Source of the DNA: Rutidosis leptorrhynchoides
Lineage: Eukaryota; Streptophyta; Magnoliopsida; Asterales; Asteraceae
Length of the DNA: 64,000 nt
Assembly: GCF_046630445.1 (NCBI RefSeq)
Contig: NC_092333.1
Span: 6,134,501-6,198,500 of the forward strand
Direction: 5' to 3'
The position numbers and the translations under genes are program-made. Positions 1 through 11,400 of this stretch are shown here, in pieces. The notes below the pieces were generated by a model that searched no databases, had not been told where the DNA came from, and saw only the letters and a list, made by a program, of their open reading frames with translations. Position 1 is the first letter of the stretch. Each line of letters begins with the position of its first letter.

Positions 1-111
1 TCTACCTCTATTGCTGTGTCCGATATTTCGCTATAAATTGATCACTTCCGTTTTATTATTTTCATCACTCCTACATCTTCTTCCTCATTTCATACTTCCA
101 AAGATTGTGAA

Positions 112-285
112 ATGCTTCATCCAGTTCTGATTCTTGATATACTTCTAACTTTCATATATGTCATTCTTCTTTTTCATCTACCACCAGAGGAAGTTATTTT
201 CTTCTACCACTACCTTGGGGTTATAGTATTTTTCATTCTCCCGTGTCTTTATATTGCTATACGCATTGATATACACGGTTTGTAA
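112..285 (+). CDS. Small hydrophobic open frame (57 aa), unrecognised
   Basis: An ATG at 112 opens a 57-codon frame ending in TAA at 283-285. The frame is open upstream back to 37 without another ATG. The product is very hydrophobic, with one or two possible membrane segments (for example LILDILLTFIYVILLF near the start and VIVFFILPCLYIAI near the end) separated by a short polar PPEE stretch. It lies in the interior of element A on the opposite strand. I do not recognise it. It may be a chance frame in T-rich sequence, or a small accessory ORF of the element. Confidence 0.2.
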   Translation: MLHPVLILDILLTFIYVILLFHLPPEEVIFFYHYLGVIVFFILPCLYIAIRIDIHGL

Positions 286-1689
286 TATATGTGTTGTTGT
301 CAGGCTTTATATTTTCCCTTATATTTAGGAGTTCCATGCTTTCGTTTTTCCTTCCCGACTTCAAGTCAAGCGAATAATGGTCCAGAATTCGTAGGTATGG
401 AGTTTCGAATGATCATAATATTCAAAGTAAAAAGGAAAGGTAATAGCACGATTTGATTTGTCAAATTACCAGAATATCTAGAAAAGACCGAATCATCAAG
501 AAATATATTTTCTTGATATATTTAGAGATTATATAAAATGAAAGAGTTATGTAACATGGTTCATGATGAGGGTGTGATCTGTGAACCTTTATCACGTTTC
601 ATTAGAAACTCAGCATGACTTACTGTAATATAATCACGTTGATCAAGTGTCATTATATTATACTAACTCATGCTTCAGTTCCCAACATTACTTCAAAACA
701 TCCATTTTTTTCAAATTTTTCAGATTTTAGAAACTAAAATAGTTTCTTTTATGATGTAACACAGATAGTGCAAAGAGATGAATGATTTTCGATAAGAATA
801 GGTATGAAGATATCTCCAGAAATATCGAGGACATTTATAATGAAAGATACAATGATATCTTAGAATTTCTAATATCAGAGGATGATGCGGAAAATCTGTC
901 TGTGAAGGTTTAGAATAAGAAGTAAGGTTCTTACTAATGGTTTCAGCAGTCACTGAATCATTTGGATTCTTTGAAGGCAGGTTCAGTCTTTGTGATTTAT
1001 CCACAGCCTCTTTCATACTTTACTCAATCCGTTTTTCAGTTCCAAACCTTCTCTTTTTCTCAGCTTTACTACCATACTATTCTTTATCATCAAACTTTTG
1101 ACTGTTAAGGTCGTTTACAATTTTTGCTGCTTCATCAACATTTTTCCAAAATTCAGAGAACTAGTTTCGTAGTTTGGGGTGTTTTTCGGAAACTTCACAT
1201 TCGAAGTATGTAAGTCCAGGAGGTAGACGTTATATGCACACATATAACTGTTGGCGTAAACGTGCTGCAAGATTTCAAAATACTGATTGCTAATTCCCGA
1301 TAGTTGGTATGGCAATTGCCATTACAAGATGTGGATGAGTACATGATACGGTTTCAATGAGTATAAGGATTTTTCGGAAGGTCAAAGATCAATGAAGTTG
1401 TTGGTAAATTTACTGCTAATGTGGTGGAACATGAAAGATTTCCCGATAACAAAAACGTATATGCCAAAGTTACAAGTCTGAAAAGTCGTTGTTGACTGGT
1501 TGAACGGTTGATAATACTGGATACTTTGAAAAGAAATTACAAGGTTATTTTCAGTAATAACAATGCTAAAGGATCTTTCACATTTTTGAAGTCAAAGTAT
1601 AGCTTTGAAAGATGTAGAGATCTAAGAATGATGTCATCCGTTAAATCTTGACTTGGATTCTGATCCGTCAATATCAAAAGATGTAATTG

Positions 1690-2422
1690 AATTTGTATGG
1701 AAATGATTGTATATCGCTGTGAGCATAGTTAATAATTTTTGAATCAAAGTTGAAGAATGTACAGTATAACATATTAATTGTGAACTTATATATTTCCCGG
1801 GAATTACCTACCCGTTAAAGATTTCACAAGTAATATTTTGTACAAAAGAATTTTTATTACCGTCTTTATGAAAATATATGTATGTATATTTTCTTCAGAT
1901 GTAATATAGATTTGATGAGTTAATATCATATTAAGCTCATTTGGTTTTTGACTTGAATTAGAAATGAATAATCTCTAAAACATTAAAGATTTAATAATCT
2001 TTACGGAGTATTTCACTAATGTAATCAATACTCAGTTTTATTGATATTTTCTCAGTGAATCATATTGGTGCTCATGGAACTCTTGCTAACTTCGCAAGGT
2101 ACGAATGATGTTTTCTAGAAAGTTTCGAATACATCGAAGATGAAAGTATAAAATCAACCATATAATTGAATAATATACTTAGTTTATTATGAAATGGAAT
2201 TCATTGAGTTGGAAACAGAGGTTGTAGTTAATGATGGTTAAGTCATTAACGAAGGATGTACATCATAGCATATTAGTAATATGAATTAACCGAGTAGTAC
2301 CTACCAGTTAAGATTCACACGTAATAACTTGGTACGAAAAGATTTATTTTGATTTCAAAATTCATATATATATTAAATATACATAAAATTTCTTCAGGGA
2401 AAATGAGTTAATACTTCATCGG
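1690..2422. repeat. Two diverged copies of a ~190 bp noncoding unit inside element A
   Basis: The stretch near 1760-1945 and that near 2255-2420 share an ordered set of words: CATATTA, an ACCTACC-GTTAA core, a TTTGTACAAAAG / TTGGTACGAAAAG segment, a T-rich run, TTTCTTCAG and a terminal GAGTTAATA. The copies are diverged, so this is an old internal duplication. No frame is kept, so it is probably noncoding element sequence. Confidence 0.5.
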
Positions 2423-2448
2423 TTATTGTTGCTGGTATTTCTTGGTAA

Positions 2449-3005
2449 CTACGGTGCGTATGACTTTGATGCTCGTGGAACAGATTGTGAAGTTGAGGTT
2501 TGCGATGCGGATGTTGTTGGTGGTGGTAATGGTACTGTTGGTGTTGTTTTCGGTGGTACTGTTGATGCCGATGATGCTGCTGGTGCTTGTAACCTTTGCA
2601 CCATATTCTCCAAAGCCACTATCCGAGCGCAAAGCTCGTTGACTTCCTCTATTACACCGGGATGATTGGCGGTTTGGACGAGCGGATGAATAAGATCCAG
2701 AATTTGAGAGAGTATATGATCATGACGAGATATTCTGGAGATGAGAGAGAAAAGGGTATTACGAACAGGTTCGCCGGTAAGTGCTTCAGGTTCTTCGCCA
2801 AGAGGGCAATGTGGTGGATGGAAGGGATCGCCTTCTTCTTGTCTCCAATAATTAAGTAGGCTATGAATCCATCCCAATTCATCCAGAATAGATGATGGCT
2901 AATTGGTTGATCCATTCCGGTTACACTTTCTTCAGAGTTCAGGTGAATATCCATATCGGAATAGCTGTCAGAGTTTAAGGAATTTGAACTAGATACGTGA
3001 TCCAT
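2449..3005 (-). pseudogene. Element A gag N-terminal fragment, frameshifted
   Basis: From the ATG at 3005 (minus strand) a Ser/Asp-rich N-terminus (MDHVSSSNSLNSDSY...) reads to about 2870. It then continues best in a second frame, which holds DPFHPPHCPLGEEPE, a helical segment with SRISRHDHILSQILDLIHPL, a leucine-rich ARIVALENMVQRLQ coiled-coil-like segment and a Thr/Pro/Ser-rich tail ending at 2449. The lead to a frameshift near 2870 is the abrupt loss of sense in the first frame. This matches a long, acidic gag N-terminal domain placed right after the leader of this family. No capsid or zinc-knuckle sequence follows, so the protein is truncated as well as shifted. Confidence 0.5.
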
Positions 3006-3376
3006 CTTGTATAATCAGGGAATTGATTTTGATATGAGATAGATTATAGGATTTAGTTTGGTATTCTCCGATACATAATTTGCATATGTATATATAATAC
3101 CAAAATCCCATAAGTTACGGAGAAATTTTCGGAAGATATCAGGAAAAGTTTACAGTAACAGATACGCTAAGATATGAATTTTTGTCTATACACTATTTAT
3201 GCAATAAATGCAGGAAAACGTGTCTAGACTTAAGAATGATAAGCATGTAATTTTCGACAAGAAATGATAAGCAAAACTTTTAACATGCAGACACGGTCGA
3301 AGTCCAGACTTACTAATGCATCTTAACAACTATCAGTTAGACACATTCATACAAGACCTGGTTCGCTAGGACCAAC

Positions 3377-3388
3377 GCTCTGATACAA
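3377..3388 (-). other. Primer-binding site of element A (tRNA-iMet type)
   Basis: On the minus strand TGTATCAGAGC stands 2-3 bp after the LTR end. It differs by one base from the usual plant initiator-Met site TGGTATCAGAGC, seen intact in elements B and C. Confidence 0.75.
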
Positions 3389-4194
3389 ACTGTGACGATC
3401 GCTCCAAATCCATATGGACAATACGTCATTCATTGATTTCATTGCGAGGTATTTGACCTCTATATGATACGTTTTGTAAACATTGCATTCTTTTGAAAAG
3501 GCACACCATAAATGAATATTTAAATCAAAGGTTTTCGACATCTGATAATTTCTACATATAGACAATCACTGTAAATAATAGTTTACAATAGTACTTCCGT
3601 TGACAATGCAGTCAAAATAAGATACATGGTGATGATTTGGTGAATGCAACGTTTCCTTGAAAAATATGTCATGTATGACTCCATGCACATAGCTTGTCTA
3701 ACATATAAGCAAACAGCGGAAGACTTCTAGGGAACCTGAGAATAAACATGCTAACAAGTGTCAACACAAAGGTTGGTGAGTTCATAGTTTTAGTGTTTCG
3801 CATAATCTGTATATAAAAGTGGATCACAAGATTTCAGTTGTTTCATCCAGAAACGTTTATCAATAGATTATATAAAAGTGGATCACAAGATTTCAGTTGT
3901 TTCATCCAGAAATGTTTATCAAAATATTCTACGAAATTGAGCACCCTGGTAACTAAACTTTAACGTATATATAATTTGTACCCTTTGTATAATCATCTTA
4001 ATAATACACGCAAACCAACGTGTACGCTTCTCAAATAGCATACGTCCGTTAAAAGGCTAGCGCTCTAGCTCGGACGGGGATGTCAAGCCCTATGGATCCA
4101 TATACTACTACTCGCGCCCACCAGTTCTTATAGCTGGCAGTTACTAGTTACCAAAGCTAAGGGATTTTCGGTTCAAACTCAGTGTAGAATTTAG

Positions 4195-4475
4195 TATGTA
4201 CTTGTATCCATTGTGTTTAAAATAAAGTGCATGTATTCTCAGCCCAAAAATATATATTGCAAAAGCAATTAAAAAGGGAGCAAATGAAACTCACACTTTA
4301 TAATTATTATAAAACAGTTATTAAAGCATTTGCATGTATTCTCAGCCCAAAAATGTAAAGGGTAAAAGGGATCATATGTAACTCACGCATATAAATCTAG
4401 TATTTTCAGTATGTATAAACAGTTGCATGTATTCTCAGCCCAAAAATATATTGAGTAAAAGGGATCATATGAAAC
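4195..4475. repeat. Short tandem repeats in the R/U5 part of LTR A
   Basis: The phrase GCATGTATTCTCAGCCCAA is present near 4230, 4330 and 4422, each followed by AAATRTA and an AAAGGGA / CATATGAAACTCAC segment. Spacing is about 95-105 bp. Similar single phrases occur in LTR I (near 45200) and, on the other strand, twice in LTR B (near 22425 and 22510), so the unit is old and expands and contracts within the family. Confidence 0.6.
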
Positions 4476-4783
4476 TCACCTTAGCAGCACATAAAGTTGT
4501 TCATCGTAATGTGACCGAAACTCGGAATATCAAATAATCGTAGATCTCAACGTATCAATATTGAGATTCAATATTGTAGGAAAGTACGTAGACGTAACGG
4601 AGATGATAAACACTAGGTTTGACTCGCGAATATACCCCCGAACATTTTCCATAACCACCTTGGCAATAACCCATAATTTCCTTAACTCTATCCCGCTTGA
4701 AAACCATTTTAAAAGTGACACGCTCATGACTTCGTCGTAGTATTTTATGTATAATACTAATTAATAATACTAATAATAATAAG

Positions 4784-4932
<149 letters not shown>

Positions 4933-4986
4933 TTTACGGAGTAAAATGAATATATAAGTGTGTAAAACTGAGCTGAAATCGATCGA

Positions 4987-5065
4987 ATTTATAGAGAGTG
5001 CCTGACCCAGACTGCCATGCGATCGCATGGCCTTCATGACCATTTCCCATGCGATCGCATGGGAA
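4987..5065 (-). promoter_or_regulatory. Core promoter of LTR A with two palindromes upstream of a TATA box
   Basis: The minus strand has TATAAAT at 4993-4987. Upstream of it are two perfect dyads built on CATGCGATCGCATG: 5014-5031 (18 bp) and 5044-5065 (22 bp), with a 12 bp gap between them and about 20 bp to the TATA-like box. The promoter role is inferred from position; the dyads are directly visible. Confidence 0.55.
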
Positions 5066-5867
5066 GATTCTCCAGCTCACAACTTGTTTGTAATCTAGTT
5101 CGTCGACATAATAAAATATAAATATAATATATATAATTTAAATAATTAATTATATAATATATTATATTTACGTGTATAATTAACTTGTAATTTTGGTACC
5201 GATGATTCGTACGTTGTCACTGGACTTACGTCCCGGTTTCGGTTTTTCGAATGTCCCTTCGTACGCTGAGAAAACTTGTAATTTACATTTTGGGACACGT
5301 ACCTTTGTCAAAATATAATCTTAAATTATCCCTAAATTATATCACTCAAAGTGTATCTTAAACTTTCGAGTGTTTTGGTCATTTACTTCTATAAATTATT
5401 GTCTCGTAGTATATACATATACATATATACATTTTCATTTTTAAAATAGTGTTTACTATAGCAAAGTTACTGTAGCAAAGCACTGTAGCAAAGTAAATTT
5501 TACTGTAGCAAATAGTGATTTTTGAAAACACTGTAGCTTTTCGGGTACTGTAGCAATTCGAAAATACTGTAGCATATTTGTGTTTTACTGGTTCATCTTA
5601 AACGTTTTAGTTAACTTATCTAAATATTAATCAGATAATCAAACCAATAAGGTTAATGCACAGTATCATTTTCATAACACTTTGTTACGTTTTCAAGTTA
5701 TAGTATATGTATCTATTTACATATAATTGTTCGCGAATCGTTGAGAACAATCGAAGGGTAATTGAATAGTTCAAAATTTTGAGATTCAACTTCATGGACT
5801 TTGCTTATCGTGTCGGAAACATTAAAGATTAAGTTTAAATTTGGTCAGAAATTTCCGGGTCATCACA

Positions 5868-6600
5868 GCAACATTAGCCAAATTATCAAGAATTGCACTA
5901 GTCGACCCGTTACACGCAGTTGACTTCAAAACCTCTTCGATTCGCCTTTTTCACTTAGATTCAAAACCTGCAACACTAAGGGCGTCATTAATCTCATCAA
6001 AACGAATCGAGAAAGGTGTAACAATTGACCAATCGGCCCCACAAGTTTCTTTTCATTTGTTTTCATCAGTAACACCACCCAAATAATTCTTCGTGCCGCA
6101 GACTTCAACCTCATTCCTTTGATTCAACTCAACAGAGGCCTTGACTAAATTGAAACACCCAGAGGCGAACATAACCACATCCATCACCTCAGTATCGTCA
6201 TCCACACCGAGCACCCCATGTGGTTTACCCATATTAATCTCCGAAATATTCGCTTTATCTTTGGAATACACCGAGGGAATCGGGTTACCAATCGACGAGC
6301 TAAATTTATCGGGGTCAACCTCACCATGGCCACCCATATCCGAGCAAACCTACACACTCTTTTCTGTCCCCAACCCAACTTCACGATTACAGGAGGCAAT
6401 AAACTCCTCGGGCACAACATCGGAAATCACACCCTCCAGTCTCGACACATCGTTAAATTCATTCACCCATACTTGCGAATAAACGCCACCCGATGCAACC
6501 AAATCCACACGAACAGATTCGTGAATTTGTTTCAGTAAGGAAGTTTCAACGAAAACAAAAGGGAGCCAATGTTTCCGAAGCGAGAGATGAAAAAGAAGAC
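5868..6600 (-). pseudogene. LINE-like ORF1 remnant (unsure)
   Basis: On the minus strand a fragmentary coding sequence is visible. It includes VNEFNDVSRLEGVISDVVPE (about 6490-6400), a stop, then a frame from 6337 to 6053 with VDPDKFSSSIGNPIPSVYSK and VLGVDDDTEVMDVV, ending in a stop. A further frame continues towards 5926. The composition (acidic, Ser/Val-rich, no long frame) and arrangement look like the variable C-terminal half of a plant LINE ORF1, but no RRM, zinc knuckle, endonuclease or RT motif is present to prove it. It abuts LTR A at 5868, which may have inserted into it. Confidence 0.3.
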
Positions 6601-6609
6601 GAAAAAGAA

Positions 6610-7974
6610 GTTAAGATTTGAACTCGAGTCTTCTAATTAATAAGAAACGCATTAATCATTGACAAATTGGGGGATTTTAAATTTTAAATTAAAACTTAAA
6701 CTAAATAAACAAACAAAAATCAAACAAATACGAATTCATATGATATACGAATATCTACTTAGAATCAATTAACCTGGCTATAATTGCTTTATTATACTCA
6801 ATTAAACAACTGTAAGTGTAGGCAGTTAATAACTCAGGCTGGCGTCCCTCTCCCAAATTACCTATTTTGATATAGAAGTGTAAGTAAATCACGTTGGTGT
6901 CTCTCAGATGAATTAAGCACACAATCAATTAATTATAAATCACTCAAGATTACAACTCAACTTAGGTCGTTTTGGTCTCCCTTTACAACCTCACAATTAT
7001 TTTTAATTAACCAACAATCAAATCACTAACCATTAAATTATAGTTTGGTGTCCCTCATATAATTAAAACATTTATCTAGTCAGTTTATCAATAAACTAGC
7101 AAAATTCATCAATTAAAATAAATGTCGTTATCAAATCAATAAATTCGATGATTCAATTACTTGAAAACCTTAAATAACAGTGGTTAATTGTAATTAAAAG
7201 CAATATTAGACAGTTAAATAAATTAAAGATAACAATTCATCACTAAGTTTTAATCATCTACGTGGACATTAGAGATTTAGCTAGACATAATCATGTTAAG
7301 AGAAAACAAAATCATAGAACAATCACAAGTATTCATCATGTTTAATTTAATTAAAGATAAATATAGAAGCATACCACAATTGAATCCTTAAATAAAATTG
7401 CAATCCAAACAAATTGAAAGATTTAAAACAATGTAAAAACCTTGAAAAACTCGTAGCTAAACCCTAAAAGTCGTAACTGAATCGTAATTAAAACTTAACC
7501 CCTAAAGATGGGATTAAATGGAGTATTTATGGCTAAATTCATAGTCGAAAACCGCCAATTGTCGCGTTTTGCGAGGCCCCCCTCGCGTTTCGCGAGGTAT
7601 ACATAACTCGAAACACATGTTGAAATGCGAGAATTGTGCCAGAAGTTGGGAGCTGGAAAACGTCGGACCTCACGTTTGGGTAAAGGTCTCGCATTCCGCG
7701 AGGTTTAAAGGTCACAAGAAGGTGATTGAAACGCGAGGTTGCTGCAGCAGCCTGTCTTCTTGCGTTACTTGATACTTTGTTTTCAACTTGATCTCGACTT
7801 TCATGATATCTTCAACAAAAGCACCCAATAAACGTAATAAACATATTTTTGAACAAAGATCTTCTTTCAAACTCGAACAAACCAAATATTCTTCAAAGTC
7901 TTCAAAATCTTTAACAAAACCACATTAAGCACAAGATAACGCATTGAAATACATGTATAGATATGGCATTATCA
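6610..7974 (-). repeat. LTR F: lone or truncated Athila-type LTR
   Basis: The minus strand starts TGATAATGCC at 7974, the typical start of the Athila-type LTRs E, G and H in this window, and shows the same start stem (7966-7973 pairing with 7935-7942). A TATA-like ATAAATAC (7531-7524) lies downstream of a cluster of CTCGCG..CGCGAG dyads. A leader follows with alternating A/T-rich text and repeated GGGACACC / AGAGACACC phrases. I see no tRNA-Asp primer site at its lower end and no polypurine tract beside 7974, so it is probably truncated or a solo LTR. The lower boundary (about 6610) is uncertain. Confidence 0.55.
7524..7738 (-). promoter_or_regulatory. Dyad cluster and TATA-like box of LTR F
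   Basis: CCTCGCG-TTT-CGCGAGG (7581-7597) is a perfect 7-3-7 dyad. Degenerate copies lie at 7562-7576 and 7688-7703, with a half copy at 7731-7737. The TATA-like ATAAATAC (minus strand, 7531-7524) is about 30 bp downstream of the nearest dyad. The surrounding DNA is AT-rich, so these CG-rich words stand out. Confidence 0.5.
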
Positions 7975-8491
7975 ATGGGACTCAAACTAATGGTATTGTT
8001 GGTGCAATTATAGACAGTTAATAAAAGCCAGTCTACCAAACAAGTAAATAAATAATGGAGAATGCTATAAACATAGTTCTTAGGGCGACGTTTAAGCATA
8101 CCAAATTTAAATTTGAAAACCCCTGTTAATTAATTACAGAGTATATATATTACTTTTTTAATATCAACTTTCCTTATATAACTTAGGGATTAATGTTATT
8201 CATAGATAGAGTTGTGTTATATAAATGAAATAAAATTATTTTTTGTATGCTTAAACGTTAGCCCTAAAGGATACATTTAGCATTTTCCATAAATAAAAGG
8301 ATAAAATATAAGCGCCAGCCGTCAAGATTCCTACCGATTGATGTAGCTCTAAGCAATCCGCAATATAACCTAGTTCTCCTATCGACTTAAAATAATGATT
8401 CCCAATACAAAATGAAAAGATACAAATGAAAGTGTAACAAACAGTGAAAACTGAATGTCAGTCAAATATGTAATGCTATATATATAAGGTA
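7975..8491. other. Intergenic stretch and probable 3'UTR of the EXS gene
   Basis: AT-rich DNA with no convincing frame. The part from about 8390 to 8491 is likely the 3' untranslated end of the minus-strand EXS gene, because it directly follows its TAG. I found no clear AATAAA signal on the minus strand. Confidence 0.4.
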
Positions 8492-11400
8492 CTATACATT
8501 GTGATTGTTGGAGTTGAGTAGTTTTTCTTCTTCACCAGATATGTCACCCATCTGAATGTTACTACTGTTCTGTTTGGAGCTGCTCATTTTGTTCCACTCA
8601 TTTTCTACACGAAAGAAAGCCCATTGGAATCTCCTGAAAATCTCTAATGTAGTAATTGCAAAAACTGTGAGGTGATTATGGCGAAGATGTGCAGATAACT
8701 TGTAGGTCCAGGTACACCGCAATATCAAATTGCTTCCAATCACCCAGAAATATACCTGCACAAGATCAACAACACGCCAATTATGCACCAGATCCAACAG
8801 TCTACTCATTATTCATTATTATTTTATTATGCTATTAAAACAGAAGTTAGGTAAATTGACCCAAAACACTCTTTGGCACCATGTTTCTTTTTGTGTATTT
8901 AATTCAAAAGGTTTTACATATTAATAATACGCATGGGGCTAGGACAATGCTACACCATTTTCTTACAAGGGACGTTTTTATTTAATAAATTTGACCCTTC
9001 AGATTTTGTTGATAGGTTCAGAAATACAAAATGACCCGATTAACCCATTTGTGCATATATGAGTCAAAATTGCCACCTCTAAGTAAAACAAATATGCATT
9101 CTGATCTTGCAAAGTAGTATTAAGTTTGACATTGGGGGTCAAACTATTGAGTTACTTTAATAAGTAGTCGTTGACCCATTGGATGCACTATCTTACAAGA
9201 TTATATCCTTCTTAGTTCTTACCCATTTTTGTCCATACACAAGTTGTGAGACGAGATGAGGTTTTGTAAACTTGAATATACGTGTGAAGCAGCTGGTAGA
9301 AAAAGAAAAAAAAATGGTTATTATAAAGTAATTTATAACAAAATATCGATGTAAATAAATGGTATAAAGTATCAGATGTAAAGGGATTGTATGATGTATG
9401 TAATATGTATGCTAAAATCAAACTTTTACATACCTTAAATCCCAATCTCGAGTCACATCCCAGTAAAATGAGTACAAAGAATTTAAAAATGCAGAGAACA
9501 GCCAGAGTGGCCGGTAGAAGTTTATCCAGTTATCCGGGAACACGTGATACTTCAACGCAGATAAAAAAATCACAGGTACAGCGGTCGAATACTTCAATGC
9601 TGACATCATAAACAAATGACATCAATTTAGTACATGACCAAAGTTGTTGAATAAGATGCCCTTAATGATAAATTACAAGAAAGCCATAACATTGCATTTG
9701 CATATTATCAATTAACTAAACTATCCATTAATCATCATGCTAAACATCTTGTGCTAGATAACACAACTAGACAGAAATTAGTCATCGAATTTTGTTCAAT
9801 AACATGTTTATACCAACTACAGACTCCATGTTTATCCAGTTATCCAAAACAATAAGCACACACAATTTCTAAAACAGAACTTGACGATATATAATTGAAT
9901 TTAGGTATACCAATAAGAGCAGATTCACGAACAAGGTATGATGGTCAGATTCGTATATTTACTAATGGGCTTTATATCATTAGAGCTAAATTTAAACAAA
10001 ATTAGGACCATGTGCAGTTCCACTTATTCACATGTATAGTACTCCGTAGTATAAAGGTCATTTCATTAAAAAGATTATGCTAAGTTAAACTTTATTGTGG
10101 GAAATTTTACATATGCGAAGAATATTTTTTATGCCAAAAAGATTAATGTGTAAAATTTGATATCTCTATTAGAGCTTTTCAAAAATAAATTCGATTAGTG
10201 TTTTGCAAGTATGAATATCATATGACATTGTCACTGAATTTGACATACAAAATTATGAACTGTTATAAAGATACAAATGACATTGACAAAATTATTACAG
10301 AAAATACGTTTTGTTAACCCCACCCACGCCCATTTTGACTAAAACCCATATTGACCCGTTGTCCAACCCACCTATTTTTCCATCGCTAGGAAGGACCTGC
10401 GACAATAAAGTATATCAGCTTATATTGTGAACCTAGAAAGCTAGACCTATACATACAACAACAGCAACAACGGCAACAACAATACCTGATCCCGCGAATG
10501 CGGGGAGACCTATATACATACATTAAATATGCAAATAAATAAAGTTAACGGATATTACCATTCAATAGAGAAGTTTTTTCCTTGGTATCTTTGTATTGGC
10601 GCAAACACTGAAAAAGACGAAATATGTAAGGCAGTACAAGTATGATTGGAATTGCAACAGCATGACTGCCACAAACAGAATCAGCTTCAAACCAAGCAAT
10701 TGTTGCCACCTGCAAAAGTCAACAAGTAATGGGAATCCCTATTTTAGAAAAATCAGAAAAACCTAAACAATATCCAGTGACCATTTGATTATATCTATGG
10801 CGATTGTTCAACATCTGAGAAACCACGTGTATTTATAAAATGTACAGAATTACATTTAATATGTAAATTGTTTATATTCGTATCTACTGTGGTGATAAAA
10901 AAGTACAAAAATTATATCAAATCTCATCTACTTATGAGTACATCAAAAATGAATTATTTTGTGCATTTGCTTAGACATCCACTTAATCTGTATAAGTCCT
11001 TTTCATGCGTGTTAAAAGTTAACCTTCATTATTTCAAAAAATTCCATCGATTAAATTGAGATTAACAAGACTTGAACATAATGAAAGAAGAAACAACAAA
11101 ACTTTATTAAGATCCAAGTATTAGCAGTGATGTTTAGTAGCAAGTTTAAATGAATAAAATCAAAAGAGTGAGTACTAACCTGCTTGTGAACCATTCTACA
11201 AATGGAACGTTCCAAATCTGAAAATACCTATTTAACCAAAAATACAAGCAGGCATGTCATCTTTAGCACATAGATCATTTTACTGAATGTAAGTGATAAA
11301 CATATGCATTTAGAGTCACGAGCTGAACTAAATAGCAATCTACCTTCGACATAGAAGTCAATATATCAGCCACGAAAAAATCAGCAAATGCTATTGCCTG

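Noticed and set aside
6141..6538. Two plus-strand frames of over 100 codons
   Set aside because: They are shadows of the minus-strand LINE-like remnant, with no sense of their own.
10440..10525. A CAACAACA-rich piece with CCCGCGAATGCGGGG in an EXS intron
   Set aside because: It resembles a common plant repeat fragment, but it is too short to assign to a family or to find its ends.
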